Shown here in pieces: positions 25,422 to 34,966 of a stretch of 64,000 nt of DNA. Below the pieces are notes generated by a model, which did no database searches, was not told the DNA's origin, and worked only from the letters and a program-made list of their open reading frames with translations. This DNA comes from an uncultured Lacinutrix sp. GTDB taxonomy: Bacteria; Bacteroidota; Bacteroidia; Flavobacteriales; Flavobacteriaceae. Position 1 is the stretch's first letter, and the number at the start of each line of letters is the position of its first letter. The stretch is taken from contig NZ_CANMSJ010000006.1 of the NCBI RefSeq assembly GCF_947500605.1, forward strand, positions 124,001 through 188,000, written 5' to 3'. The position numbers were made by a program, and so were the translations under genes.

Positions 25422-26757
25422 AAAACTATTTAGCGATTTTGATAGTGTTTCTGCAAAAGCATGGAAACAACAAATTCAGGCAGATTTAAAAGGCGTAGAC
25501 TATAACTCTACTTTAATTTGGAATACTCCTGAAGATATTAATGTAAAACCATTTTATCACGCAGACGATTTTAACGGAGAACCTTTTCCAGAGATTCCAT
25601 CAAACTCATGGTCTATATGCCAATCTATATTTGTTTTTGATGTTGAAAAATCGAATGCAAAAGCTATAAACGCAATCGAACGCGGTGCAGAAAGCATTAC
25701 ATTTATTATTCCAAATAAAGACGTTGCAATAGAAAGCTTATTAAAAAATATAGATACCACTTCTACTCCATTCTATTTCGAATTACAATTTTTAGACGCA
25801 GATTATGCTAAGCAACTATCTGCTATTCCTGGAGTTTCTTTATTAACAGATAGTATTGGAAACCTTGCTAGATCTGGTAATTGGTTTAATACTTTAAAAA
25901 GTGACCATGAAGAATTAGAGAAAATTGTTTCAGAAAAAAACAACACTCTTAGCGTAGATTTAAGTTTGTACCAAAATGCTGGAGCAACCATTGTACAGCA
26001 ATTGGCTTATAGTTTAGCACATGCTAACGAATATTTAAATATTTTAAATAGCGACTTAAAATCTCAAATTACTTTTAAAGTCTCTGTAGGTACAAATTAC
26101 TTTTTCGAAATAGCAAAGCTTCGTGCTTTAAGGCTACTTTGGAAAACTTTAGCATCAGAATATGGTGTTATAGAAGATTGCCATATTATGGCTACACCAA
26201 CAAAACGTAATAAAACACTTTACGATTATAACACAAATATGTTGCGCACAACTACAGAATGTATGAGTGCTATTCTTGGTGGTGCAAATACTGTTTGCAA
26301 TCTTGCTTACGATGCTATTTACCATAAAGACAACGAATTTGGCGAGCGTATTTCTAGAAACCAACTTTTGGTTATAAAACACGAAAGCTATTTTGATGTA
26401 GTACAAAATGCATCAGATGGTGCATATTACATCGAGAGCTTAACACAACAACTGTCGGAAAAAGCATTAGCATTATTTAAAGATATTGAGCAAAAAGGAG
26501 GCTTTCTTAAATTATTAAAAGAAGGAATCATTCAGAAAAAAATAAAAGAAAGCGCAGCTAAAGAGCAAGCAAGTTTCGATAATGGTGATATTACATTACT
26601 AGGCACAAACAAGCATCCAAATACAGAAGATAGAATGAAAGACAACCTTGAACTCTATCCTTTTTTAAAAATGAATGCCAGAAAAACGCTACTTGAACCT
26701 ATTTTAGAAAGACGATTAGCAGAAACAATAGAACAAAACCGATTAAAAACTGAATAA
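25414..26757 (+). CDS. mutA: methylmalonyl-CoA mutase small subunit
   Basis: 447 residues, matching the catalytically inactive small subunit of the heterodimeric mutase. It shows the TIM-barrel half of the family (SVGTNYFFEIAKLRALRLLW, TECMSAILGGANTVCNLAYD) but has no DxHxxG cobalamin-binding domain, so it is shorter than the 600-residue actinobacterial subunit. It supports the large subunit at 27482 in converting methylmalonyl-CoA to succinyl-CoA. Start overlaps the DivIC-like gene. Confidence 0.92.
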   Translation: MSKKLFSDFDSVSAKAWKQQIQADLKGVDYNSTLIWNTPEDINVKPFYHADDFNGEPFPEIPSNSWSICQSIFVFDVEKSNAKAINAIERGAESITFIIPNKDVAIESLLKNIDTTSTPFYFELQFLDADYAKQLSAIPGVSLLTDSIGNLARSGNWFNTLKSDHEELEKIVSEKNNTLSVDLSLYQNAGATIVQQLAYSLAHANEYLNILNSDLKSQITFKVSVGTNYFFEIAKLRALRLLWKTLASEYGVIEDCHIMATPTKRNKTLYDYNTNMLRTTTECMSAILGGANTVCNLAYDAIYHKDNEFGERISRNQLLVIKHESYFDVVQNASDGAYYIESLTQQLSEKALALFKDIEQKGGFLKLLKEGIIQKKIKESAAKEQASFDNGDITLLGTNKHPNTEDRMKDNLELYPFLKMNARKTLLEPILERRLAETIEQNRLKTE

Positions 26758-26768
26758 ACATTTTACAA

Positions 26769-27482
26769 ATGCAAACAACTTTTAAATTTTTAGCTTTATT
26801 AATTTTTGTTACATTTTCAAGCTGTAACAATTCTAAAACAATCGATTACAAATACTCAGAAAGCCCTAAGGTATTGGCTTGCGATTTCCCAAATGGAGAT
26901 TTATTGCAAGAAGCCGTTTATGCTTTCGAGAACGATATTATTAACAGTTACGATATGCAATACAGAAATGCAGCAAAATCGTATTCTAAACTTATTAGCA
27001 CTCGATTAAGAGGACAATTAAAGCTAACCGATATTGCTAGCGAACACAGTTTAAAAATTGCGAAAGCCTTAAAAGAAGATTCTAGTTTATGGGTTACTAA
27101 TAATGGTGTAACTTCGCTTAACACCTCGCATCCTGTAGTAGATTGTATAGCCAACAATATAAAAGACAAAGGCATTAAAACAACCTACAATGCTTTACTA
27201 TCTACTAATAGCTTAAAACCGAATTTAATCTTACCGCTTTTAAGTGGTAGCACAAGATTTATTCAAGCAGATGGTAGTTTAAAAACTTATGTGGCTTTAG
27301 AATTTTTTTACTCTCAATTACTAAACACAACAGTAGAAGAACTAAAAAATCCTAATCCGCAAGCACAACCTGAGCCAGCAAAGCCTAGTGTTAATGGTGT
27401 TGATTTAAATAGAACACCTAAACAAGAAGTTCCTAAAAAAGGAGCTACAAATGATCCTCACGCAGGACATAACCATGACTAA
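26769..27482 (+). CDS. lipoprotein of unknown function between the mutase subunits
   Basis: 237 residues with a lipoprotein signal (TFSSCNNS, Cys near 19). The mature part is helical and contains [14 protein letters not shown] and the tail [18 protein letters not shown], ending in a His-rich PHAGHNHD. I do not recognise a named domain. It is locked into the operon: 11 bases after mutA and sharing its stop region with the ATG of mutB. A periplasmic or outer-membrane protein between two cytosolic enzyme subunits is unexpected; it is probably a passenger. Confidence 0.65.
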   Translation: MQTTFKFLALLIFVTFSSCNNSKTIDYKYSESPKVLACDFPNGDLLQEAVYAFENDIINSYDMQYRNAAKSYSKLISTRLRGQLKLTDIASEHSLKIAKALKEDSSLWVTNNGVTSLNTSHPVVDCIANNIKDKGIKTTYNALLSTNSLKPNLILPLLSGSTRFIQADGSLKTYVALEFFYSQLLNTTVEELKNPNPQAQPEPAKPSVNGVDLNRTPKQEVPKKGATNDPHAGHNHD

Positions 27483-29632
27483 TGAACAGAAAAGACCTTC
27501 AACATATCGCCATTAAATCTGAAGTAAAAAGTCAAGAAACAAAATTTGTTTCCTCTTTAACTGCTGAAGACATTCCTGTAAAATCGAAGTATTCAAAATC
27601 CGATTTAGAAAACTTAGAGCATTTAGGTTTTGTAGCAGGAATTGCTCCAAATTTACGCGGACCATACTCAACAATGTATGTGCGTAGACCTTGGACTATT
27701 AGACAATATGCAGGGTTTTCTACTGCCGAAGAAAGTAACGCTTTCTACCGTAGAAATTTAGCCGCAGGACAAAAAGGACTTTCAGTAGCATTCGATTTGG
27801 CAACGCATAGAGGTTACGATAGTGATCACGAACGTGTTGTTGGAGATGTTGGAAAAGCAGGTGTTGCCATAGATAGTGTTGAAGACATGAAAGTGCTTTT
27901 CGACCAGATTCCGCTAGATAAAATGAGCGTTTCTATGACTATGAATGGTGCTGTTTTACCAATCTTAGCCTTTTATATTGTTGCTGCCCAAGAGCAAGGC
28001 GTAGCACTTAAAGATTTAGCAGGAACCATACAAAACGATATCTTAAAGGAGTTTATGGTACGTAATACATACATCTATCCTCCTACACCATCGATGCAAA
28101 TTATCTCAGATATTTTTGAATACACGAGCAAGAACATGCCAAAATTCAATAGTATTAGTATTTCTGGTTACCACATGCAAGAAGCTGGAGCCACATGCGA
28201 TATTGAGTTGGCTTACACGCTTGCAGATGGTTTAGAATACATAAGAAAAGGATTAGCCGCAGGAATGGACATTGATACTTTTGCACCAAGACTCTCTTTC
28301 TTTTGGGCTATTGGTATGAACCATTTTATGGAAATAGCAAAAATGAGAGCTGCTAGAATGTTGTGGGCAAAAATGGTAAGTCAGTTTAATCCTAAAAATC
28401 AAAAATCGTTGGCATTACGTACGCATTGCCAAACTAGTGGATGGAGTTTAACAGAACAAGATCCATTTAATAATGTAGCACGTACAACTATTGAAGCTGC
28501 TGCTGCTGCCTTTGGTGGCACACAAAGTTTACACACCAATGCCTTAGATGAGGCTATTGCATTACCAACAGATTTTTCTGCTAGAATTGCAAGAAATACA
28601 CAAATATATTTACAAGAAGAAACCAATATTACCAAAACGGTAGATCCTTGGGCTGGTAGTTATTATGTTGAAAAACTAACCGATGACATCGCACAAAAAG
28701 CATGGTCTTTAATTGAAGAAGTTGAAGAACTTGGTGGTATGACCAAAGCTATTGAAGCCGGTATTCCTAAATTAAGAATTGAAGAAGCTGCCGCAAGAAA
28801 GCAAGCACGAATAGATTCTGGACAAGACCTTATTATTGGTGTAAATAAATATGTTTTAGACGAAGAAGATCTGCTTCATATTTTAGAAGTCGATAACCAA
28901 ACCGTTAGAAAACAACAAATAGAGCGCTTAGTAAAAACAAAGGCAGAACGTGACACTAATAAAGTAACCGAAGCTTTACATAATTTAACCGAAGCGGCTC
29001 GCTTATCTAATAAAACTAAAAATTCTAGCGTTAGTGCCGAAAATAATTTACTACATTTAGCTGTAATAGCGGCAAGAGAACGCGCTACTTTAGGCGAAAT
29101 TAGTGATGCTTTAGAAGCCGTTTATGGCAGATATAAAGCACAAATAAAATCATTTTCTGGTGTGTATAGTAAAGAAATAAAAGACGATAAATCTTTTGCA
29201 AAAGCAAAAGAACTGGCCGATACCTTTGCAGAGCAAGATGGTAGACGACCACGTATTATGATTGCAAAAATGGGACAAGATGGCCATGACCGTGGTGCAA
29301 AAGTAGTTGCAACTGGTTATGCAGATATTGGTTTCGATGTCGATATTGGTCCGTTATTTCAAACACCACACGAAGCTGCAAAGCAAGCCATAGAAAACGA
29401 TGTTCATATTCTTGGTATTTCGTCTTTAGCTGCTGGACACAAAACATTAGTGCCACAAGTTATAGAAGAGCTTAAAAAATACGGTAGAGAAGATATTATG
29501 GTTATTGTTGGTGGAGTAATACCAAAACAAGATTACCAGTATTTGTTTGATGCTGGTGCAGTTGCTGTATTTGGTCCTGGAACTAAAATTAGCGAAGCTG
29601 CTATTACTATTTTAGAGGTTTTAATCGATTAA
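27482..29632 (+). CDS. mutB: methylmalonyl-CoA mutase large subunit
   Basis: 716 residues. The catalytic TIM barrel carries [20 protein letters not shown] and [19 protein letters not shown]; the C-terminal cobalamin domain has the DGHDRG signature (D-x-H-x-x-G) near residues 600-605, so it binds adenosylcobalamin base-off. It isomerises methylmalonyl-CoA and succinyl-CoA. With mutA 700 bases upstream it forms the heterodimer. The intervening lipoprotein and the upstream udk and divIC-like genes are in the same operon. Confidence 0.97.
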   Translation: MNRKDLQHIAIKSEVKSQETKFVSSLTAEDIPVKSKYSKSDLENLEHLGFVAGIAPNLRGPYSTMYVRRPWTIRQYAGFSTAEESNAFYRRNLAAGQKGLSVAFDLATHRGYDSDHERVVGDVGKAGVAIDSVEDMKVLFDQIPLDKMSVSMTMNGAVLPILAFYIVAAQEQGVALKDLAGTIQNDILKEFMVRNTYIYPPTPSMQIISDIFEYTSKNMPKFNSISISGYHMQEAGATCDIELAYTLADGLEYIRKGLAAGMDIDTFAPRLSFFWAIGMNHFMEIAKMRAARMLWAKMVSQFNPKNQKSLALRTHCQTSGWSLTEQDPFNNVARTTIEAAAAAFGGTQSLHTNALDEAIALPTDFSARIARNTQIYLQEETNITKTVDPWAGSYYVEKLTDDIAQKAWSLIEEVEELGGMTKAIEAGIPKLRIEEAAARKQARIDSGQDLIIGVNKYVLDEEDLLHILEVDNQTVRKQQIERLVKTKAERDTNKVTEALHNLTEAARLSNKTKNSSVSAENNLLHLAVIAARERATLGEISDALEAVYGRYKAQIKSFSGVYSKEIKDDKSFAKAKELADTFAEQDGRRPRIMIAKMGQDGHDRGAKVVATGYADIGFDVDIGPLFQTPHEAAKQAIENDVHILGISSLAAGHKTLVPQVIEELKKYGREDIMVIVGGVIPKQDYQYLFDAGAVAVFGPGTKISEAAITILEVLID

Positions 29633-29893
29633 AATCTCTAAAATAGTGCTTGATACCGCTATATTAATACTCTGAATTTATAGCATTTATTCTCATTAAA
29701 CATGGGAATAAATCGACTAAAAAAATAGTACCTAGTAACAATATCTTAGTGCTTTATATTGTAAAAGCACAAAACAAATTAAAGCAATAAAAAGCTAAAG
29801 TAACTTCCAGAAAAGTCACAAAATAGTAAACGTAATCACGTTTTTTTAAGTTTAATTTGAAACTTAGATTCAATATAAAACACTCCTTTTGCA
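29633..29893. other. intergenic region with two hairpins
   Basis: No gene seen. GTGCTTT (29749-29755) and AAAGCAC (29764-29770) form a 7-bp hairpin with 8-base loop; AAACGT (29828-29833) and ACGTTT (29838-29843) form a second one leading into a T-run, a plausible terminator of the mutB operon. Confidence 0.4.
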
Positions 29894-30526
29894 ATGCCAT
29901 TTATAAAACTAAAACCATTCATTTTATTCTTATTAATTGCAACCATTACTATAAACTACGCTTTTTGTCAAGAAGAAAAAATGGAAAATAAAATAGAGAC
30001 TACAAAAGCTTTAGGTAAAGACGCTATAATAAAACAGGCCATTAGTATTCTTAAAAATAAACATCCTGATTTAAACATAAAACTGGAAGATTACGAAATT
30101 ACTGCTTGGGCCAACAAGGAAGAAATTATCGTCAACTTTCATAGAATTTTAATGTTTACACCTCTTAAAGAACAAAAAACGACCTATTACAACCTTATCA
30201 TTAATGTATTAACGCAAAATATAAATCCTTTTGATGCTTTTGGAACCAGTGGTTTCTACATTCCAACAGCAGAAGATGTAATAAAAATAGAAACACTTAA
30301 AAAACAAGTCGCTTTTAAAGCCGGCTTTATTAACGAAGTTAAAGAGCAAGCAGATACTTATTTTGTTTCCATTAGTAATGATTCGTATTTTTATAACTAT
30401 GAAATAGATAAAAGTACAGGAGAAACAATAGAAAATTCCGAAATTCAAGGCCATTGGGAACCCGAACCACATTTTGAAGAAGATACTATTAGTAACAAAG
30501 ATCCATTGGTGAAAATAGAACAGTAA
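29894..30526 (+). CDS. secreted protein of unknown function
   Basis: 210 residues with a signal peptide ending YAFC-QEEK. The mature domain begins with a helical segment (AIIKQAISILKNKHPDLNIK) and continues as an alpha/beta domain with ITAWANKEEIIVNFHRILMF and ending in WEPEPHFEED. I recognise no domain. It stands just upstream of an AraC regulator, with an 18-base gap, but a shared transcript is uncertain. Confidence 0.6.
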   Translation: MPFIKLKPFILFLLIATITINYAFCQEEKMENKIETTKALGKDAIIKQAISILKNKHPDLNIKLEDYEITAWANKEEIIVNFHRILMFTPLKEQKTTYYNLIINVLTQNINPFDAFGTSGFYIPTAEDVIKIETLKKQVAFKAGFINEVKEQADTYFVSISNDSYFYNYEIDKSTGETIENSEIQGHWEPEPHFEEDTISNKDPLVKIEQ

Positions 30527-30544
30527 TCGTACTTAACCCAAAAC

Positions 30545-31450
30545 ATGAAAACCTACCAAAAGATTACCGACTTACTAAAAGACCTCAACGTTACAAGTAC
30601 GTCTATAGATTCTGGTTTTCATATTTTTAAATTTAACGAAACCAATAACATTGCAAAAGAGGCATTAAATCCACATTTTAAAACCTTTTTTACTATAGAT
30701 TTTTATGCCGATAATCAATCTAAAAGACAAATAGGCGCGACAAAAGTTGAAGACTTAACCAATGCCATTGCTTTTAATTCGCCATTGCAATTATTTTCGG
30801 TGCAACCGTTCGAAGGCAATCCTGGCGGAGAAGGTTATTCGTTATTATTTTCTTCAGACTTTTTTATTCCTAAAAAACACCAATACGAAATACAACACGA
30901 GTTCCCATTCTTTAAGCTAAATTCGAGTCCGTCTTATAAATTAATTCCATCAGATTTACCACTAATTAAAAATCTGTTCGATACCATTTACGAGGAGTTT
31001 CATAAAAACGATACACATAAAGTAGAATTGGTTCGCTCCTACCTTATTGTATTATTGCTTCAAATAAAACGTGTGGTTGGCAATGCAAACGGCAACATTC
31101 CGTTAAAACGTTATCAAGAAATTACAGCAGATTTCGAAGCATTAATACTTAAAGAAACCACCAAATACAAAACCATTGCTGCTTATGCTCAGCAATTAAA
31201 CATTACACCCATTTACTTGTCGGAATGCGTTAAAAAAACAACAGGCATTTCCTCTAAAAAAGTATTATCTAATTACATGACCTTGCGTGCCAAGGCATTA
31301 TTACAACAAACCACCAAATCTGTTGCCGAAATTGGTTACGCTATGGGCTTTCAAGAACCTACCAATTTTATCAAGTTTTTTAAAAACAACGAAGGCATTA
31401 CACCAGCCGCTTTTAGAAAACGACCTCAAAAAGTATCATTTTCTATATAA
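30545..31450 (+). CDS. AraC-family transcriptional regulator
   Basis: 301 residues. The C-terminal two helix-turn-helix domain (about 200-295) is clear: LNITPIYLSECVKKTTGISS and SVAEIGYAMGFQEPTNFIKF followed by EGITPAAFRK. The N-terminal half is a cupin-like ligand domain. It probably controls the MFS transporter 57 bases downstream and possibly the peroxiredoxin-like gene; no operator can be defined. Confidence 0.93.
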   Translation: MKTYQKITDLLKDLNVTSTSIDSGFHIFKFNETNNIAKEALNPHFKTFFTIDFYADNQSKRQIGATKVEDLTNAIAFNSPLQLFSVQPFEGNPGGEGYSLLFSSDFFIPKKHQYEIQHEFPFFKLNSSPSYKLIPSDLPLIKNLFDTIYEEFHKNDTHKVELVRSYLIVLLLQIKRVVGNANGNIPLKRYQEITADFEALILKETTKYKTIAAYAQQLNITPIYLSECVKKTTGISSKKVLSNYMTLRAKALLQQTTKSVAEIGYAMGFQEPTNFIKFFKNNEGITPAAFRKRPQKVSFSI

Positions 31451-31506
31451 TACTCACCTTACACAACAGGTTATTCTACGTTAATTTTGTGCCATAATAC
31501 ATAATA

Positions 31507-32682
31507 ATGCACACCACAGAAACCAAACCTTTAAAAAATAAACTGCTATTTATAATGGCAACCGCTATTGCAGCAACAGCAGCCAATTTATATTACAATC
31601 AGCCATTAATACCATCCATAGGCAAAGCTTTAAACCTAAGCGATGGTGTATTAGGTTTCATTCCGTCGGCATCGCAAATAGGTTATGCTATGGCTATTTT
31701 CTTTATTTCACCTTTAGGCGATGTTATGAACAGGAAATTAGTAATAAGAAACCTATCCATAATCTTAGTCATTGCATTACTTGGTGTCTATTTAGCGCCA
31801 AATTTCGCTATTTTAATAACGTCCACTTTTGTAGTGGGTTTAGGCGCTAACATTACACAACAATTAATACCATTAGGTGCCTCTTTATCTACGCTAGAAA
31901 ATAAAGGAAAAGTAATGGCTACTTTAATGACGGGTTTAACAACAGGTATCCTATTATCCAGAACACTAAGTGGTTTTATCGCTCAGCATTTTGGGTGGCG
32001 CGCTGTCTTTTTAGGCGCTGCCATTATTGCTGCAATTATTGGTGTGGTTTTACAACTAACGCTACCATCAAACAAGCCAGCAGTAAAACTAAAATATACG
32101 CAATTACTAGGTTCTATGTTTACTTTGGTAAAAACAAAACCACAATTACGCGAAGCGGCCTTTGTTGGTGCGTTATGGTTTGCGGCTTTTAATGCCATGT
32201 GGGCAACAATTGCAATACATGTAATGGATGCGCCCTTTTTACTCTCTGTACAGCAAGTTGGTTTATTAGGTTTTGTTGGTGCAGCAGGTATTTTTGGCGC
32301 TAAAATAGCCGGTAAATGGGTCGATAAAATTGGCGTTAGAAAAGTAATGACCGTTTCTATCTCACTAGTACTCTTAAGCTTTGTTGTATTGGCACTTGGA
32401 CAAAACAGCATGCTCATGCTTTGTATTGGTATTATCCTGTTAGATTTAGGTGTTTTTGGCTCGCAAATACCAAATCAAGTGCGTGTATTTGCTATAGACG
32501 AAAACGCAAGAAGTAGAACCAACGCAGTCTATATGTTGTTTTACTACATTGGTGCAGCTGTAGGATCGGCAGTTGGCGTAAAAGTGATTAGCACGTATGG
32601 TTGGACAGGTTTAACCATTTTCGGATTTGCCTTAGCAGCTATCGCACTACTCTTTCATTTAACACGAAAAGCGAAAAAATAA
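31507..32682 (+). CDS. MFS transporter
   Basis: 391 residues with twelve predicted membrane spans. The family A-motif appears as GDVMNRKLVIR near residues 75-85, and NLYYNQPLIPSIGK after the first span marks the drug-type exporter subgroup. It is an inner-membrane secondary transporter, likely an exporter. The AraC regulator upstream suggests ligand-induced expression. Substrate unknown. Confidence 0.9.
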   Translation: MHTTETKPLKNKLLFIMATAIAATAANLYYNQPLIPSIGKALNLSDGVLGFIPSASQIGYAMAIFFISPLGDVMNRKLVIRNLSIILVIALLGVYLAPNFAILITSTFVVGLGANITQQLIPLGASLSTLENKGKVMATLMTGLTTGILLSRTLSGFIAQHFGWRAVFLGAAIIAAIIGVVLQLTLPSNKPAVKLKYTQLLGSMFTLVKTKPQLREAAFVGALWFAAFNAMWATIAIHVMDAPFLLSVQQVGLLGFVGAAGIFGAKIAGKWVDKIGVRKVMTVSISLVLLSFVVLALGQNSMLMLCIGIILLDLGVFGSQIPNQVRVFAIDENARSRTNAVYMLFYYIGAAVGSAVGVKVISTYGWTGLTIFGFALAAIALLFHLTRKAKK

Positions 32683-32779
32683 TTTAATTAATCTGAAGGT
32701 TTTTTTATTCTGAAAAACGAAACCTTTAACAGCGACTTTACTACATTAAAATTGTAGCAACGCTTAACTATTATACATT

Positions 32780-33448
32780 ATGGATACTACAGAACATACA
32801 AAATTACAAGACGTATTAAGTGCAAAACAAGCCGGTTGGGAAGCGAAAGCAACAGACGCTCAAAAAACAATGACTACCGAAAACCTGCAAGCCATTGTAG
32901 ACACTCATTTTAAAGACAACGCTATTAATCTTGGCGATAAAGCAATCGATTTTACCCTAAAAAATGCCTTAGGCGAATGCACCAATTTACAAACTACTTT
33001 AAATAACGGTCCAGTAATACTAACATGGTACAGAGGTGGCTGGTGTCCTTACTGTAATTTAACCTTACAGTTTTTACAAAATAGCTTGCCAGAATTTAAA
33101 AAATACGGAGCAAACCTACTGGCTTTAACTCCAGAATTACCAGACAAATCGCTTTCTACAACCGAGAAACACAGTTTACAGTTTCAAGTGCTAAGCGATG
33201 TTGGTAACAAAGTAGCCAAACAATACGGATTGGCTTTTAAACTAACCGATGCTTTAGCCGAAGTCTATAAAAACGGTATACGTTTACATAATTATAATGG
33301 CGATACTAGTAGCGAGTTACCTATTACCGCAACCTACGTTATAGATAAAAACGGTATTGTACAATACGCCTTTTTAGATGCCGATTACCGTAAACGTGCT
33401 TCTATTACAGCTATTCTTGATGCTTTAAAAGCATTGGAAAACAAATAG
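32780..33448 (+). CDS. peroxiredoxin-like (AhpC/TSA family) protein
   Basis: 222 residues, thioredoxin fold. The redox centre is TWYRGGWCPYCNL with Cys 89 and Cys 92, a CxxC arrangement rather than the single-Cys PxxxTxxC site of typical peroxiredoxins. The family is the AhpC/TSA-like redoxins common in Bacteroidota. It probably reduces organic peroxides or disulfides in the cytosol. Followed by a terminator 28 bases after the stop. Confidence 0.87.
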   Translation: MDTTEHTKLQDVLSAKQAGWEAKATDAQKTMTTENLQAIVDTHFKDNAINLGDKAIDFTLKNALGECTNLQTTLNNGPVILTWYRGGWCPYCNLTLQFLQNSLPEFKKYGANLLALTPELPDKSLSTTEKHSLQFQVLSDVGNKVAKQYGLAFKLTDALAEVYKNGIRLHNYNGDTSSELPITATYVIDKNGIVQYAFLDADYRKRASITAILDALKALENK

Positions 33449-33475
33449 CAATTAACTATAAAATTAGTAGTATTT

Positions 33476-33508
33476 AAAACCACTTAGTGAAAACTTAGTG
33501 GTTTTTTT
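33476..33508 (+). terminator. rho-independent terminator
   Basis: AAAACCACT (33476-33484) pairs with AGTGGTTTT (33497-33505) and is followed by more Ts. It closes the AraC-MFS-peroxiredoxin group and marks the left edge of the accessory region. Confidence 0.85.
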
Positions 33509-33512
33509 ATGC

Positions 33513-33532
33513 TTTTACGGTTTACCGTAAAA
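33513..33532. repeat. short perfect hairpin at the left edge of the accessory region
   Basis: TTTTACGG (33513-33520), loop TTTA, CCGTAAAA (33525-33532): an 8-bp perfect stem without a terminator-type T-run. Function unknown. Confidence 0.5.
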
Positions 33533-33567
33533 TAGATTTATTAGGGTTTAGTAACTTGGCTTTTGTT

Positions 33568-33602
33568 GAGTAAAAATACGTAGTTCTACGTATTTTTTAC
33601 TC
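33568..33602. repeat. large palindrome with TACGTAG core, left flank
   Basis: GAGTAAAAATACGTAG (33568-33583) pairs with CTACGTATTTTTTACTC (33586-33602) across a 2-base loop, with a single T bulged. A related but weaker palindrome lies at 38463-38498 on the other side of the accessory genes. Confidence 0.7.
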
Positions 33603-33741
33603 GGTAAATAAGAGCTAAATTCGTTGCTTGTGTCTTTTAGATGTAAACAATACTAAACTTACAATAACCTGCATTATTTACGGGAAATGATTAATAAAAG
33701 TAATTATATAACACATTGTGTGTAAGTAAAAAAAAACGCTG

Positions 33742-34323
33742 ATGAACGAACTAAAACTAAACATACAAAAAGACAACATTCTATTCTTTGATATGGACGG
33801 AACATTGGTGGACACAGATTATGCAAACTTATTATCGTATAAAAAAGCGATACAATCGTTAATTAAAGCCGAGAATAAAATTAACATTGAATTCAACCCA
33901 AATGAAAGATTTAATCGTGCTTCATTAAAAATTGCAATTCCAAATCTGACAGAGACGGAATTTGAAAAAATAATTAAACAGAAAGAGGAAAATTATAAAG
34001 AATATTTATCGGAAACAAAACTCAATAAACCTTTAGTGGACATTCTTTTAAAACATCACAAAACGAATAAAACAGTATTGGTAACAAACTGTAGAGAAGA
34101 TAGAGCTTTGATTACATTAAGCTATCATAACTTAACTGATAAGTTTAGCAATATATTTTTTAGAAAGGTTTCGGAAAACAAAAAGCGAATAAATAAATAC
34201 AAAAATGCAATATCAAGTTTGAGCCTATCGGCTCAAACTGTTATTGTTTTTGAAAATGAAACACTTGAAATTGAAGATGCTATTCTCGCAGGAATATTTG
34301 CTAAAAACATAATAAAAATTTAA
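33742..34323 (+). CDS. HAD-family hydrolase of the accessory cassette
   Basis: 193 residues. HAD motif I is FFDMDGTLVDTD with catalytic Asp 17 and Asp 19; motif II Thr 115 (VLVTNCRED), motif III Lys around 152-154, and motif IV in ENETLEIEDA (Glu 171 to Asp 179). All catalytic residues are present, so it should be an active phosphatase or related enzyme. A helical cap lies between residues 25 and 95. It is followed at a three-base gap by a phosphoribosyltransferase-like gene and then a DprA-like gene. A nucleotide or phosphosugar substrate is inferred. Confidence 0.87.
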   Translation: MNELKLNIQKDNILFFDMDGTLVDTDYANLLSYKKAIQSLIKAENKINIEFNPNERFNRASLKIAIPNLTETEFEKIIKQKEENYKEYLSETKLNKPLVDILLKHHKTNKTVLVTNCREDRALITLSYHNLTDKFSNIFFRKVSENKKRINKYKNAISSLSLSAQTVIVFENETLEIEDAILAGIFAKNIIKI

Positions 34324-34326
34324 TAT

Positions 34327-34956
34327 ATGAAAGGATTTACAATTGAAGAAAATGAAATTTTAAAAAAAGATACAAAAGGTTATTATTACACTGATTACAT
34401 AGCTTACGAAAGACGTGATGAAGTTGAGAACTATCCAATGTTTTTACTGACATTAAAAAATGACCCAGAAAAAAATTGGTGGGAATCTAAACTCAACGAT
34501 GCTAAAAAAAAATTATTGAAGGTGATTTTGAATAACCTTCCCGAAATTAGTAGTAAAGTTAAATTAAACCCATTGACAGTGTGTGTTATACCTAGGTCCA
34601 AAGCAGATAATACATATCGCCCAGACCAACTCCTTTTTAAAAAGACCATTAAGGAAGCTGTAAATCAATTAGGTGATGATTTTATAGATGGTACAGATTA
34701 TATTGAACGACATACCAATACTGAAACCACACACCTTCGCCAACCAATTAAAGGATTCACAAATGATGGTTCATCACCTTACGCTGGTATTACTAGAGAC
34801 ACTTGTGATATTTCAGAAGAGGTTATTGGAAAAAACATTTTACTTATTGACGATATTTATACAAAAGGCATTAATATTGATGAAGATGCAATTCAAGCAT
34901 TAATAGACAAAGGTGCTAATTCGGTTTTATTCTATGCAGTAGGAAAAACAATTTAA
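34327..34956 (+). CDS. ComF-like phosphoribosyltransferase-fold protein
   Basis: 209 residues. The PRPP-binding motif ILLIDDIYTKGINID (171-185) matches the type I phosphoribosyltransferase loop (hydrophobic strand, two acidic residues, then T-x-G). Upstream, IERHTNTETTHLR and IPRSKAD echo the ComF-type pattern seen in competence-linked proteins. It may transfer phosphoribose or bind nucleotides. Between a HAD enzyme (3-base gap) and a DprA-like gene (10-base gap), so the three are almost certainly one transcript. Confidence 0.8.
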   Translation: MKGFTIEENEILKKDTKGYYYTDYIAYERRDEVENYPMFLLTLKNDPEKNWWESKLNDAKKKLLKVILNNLPEISSKVKLNPLTVCVIPRSKADNTYRPDQLLFKKTIKEAVNQLGDDFIDGTDYIERHTNTETTHLRQPIKGFTNDGSSPYAGITRDTCDISEEVIGKNILLIDDIYTKGINIDEDAIQALIDKGANSVLFYAVGKTI

Positions 34957-34966
34957 TAAAGTAAAA

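Noticed and set aside
31983-32417. 144-codon minus-strand frame inside the MFS gene
   Set aside because: Antisense of a transporter gene whose strand and frame are certain.
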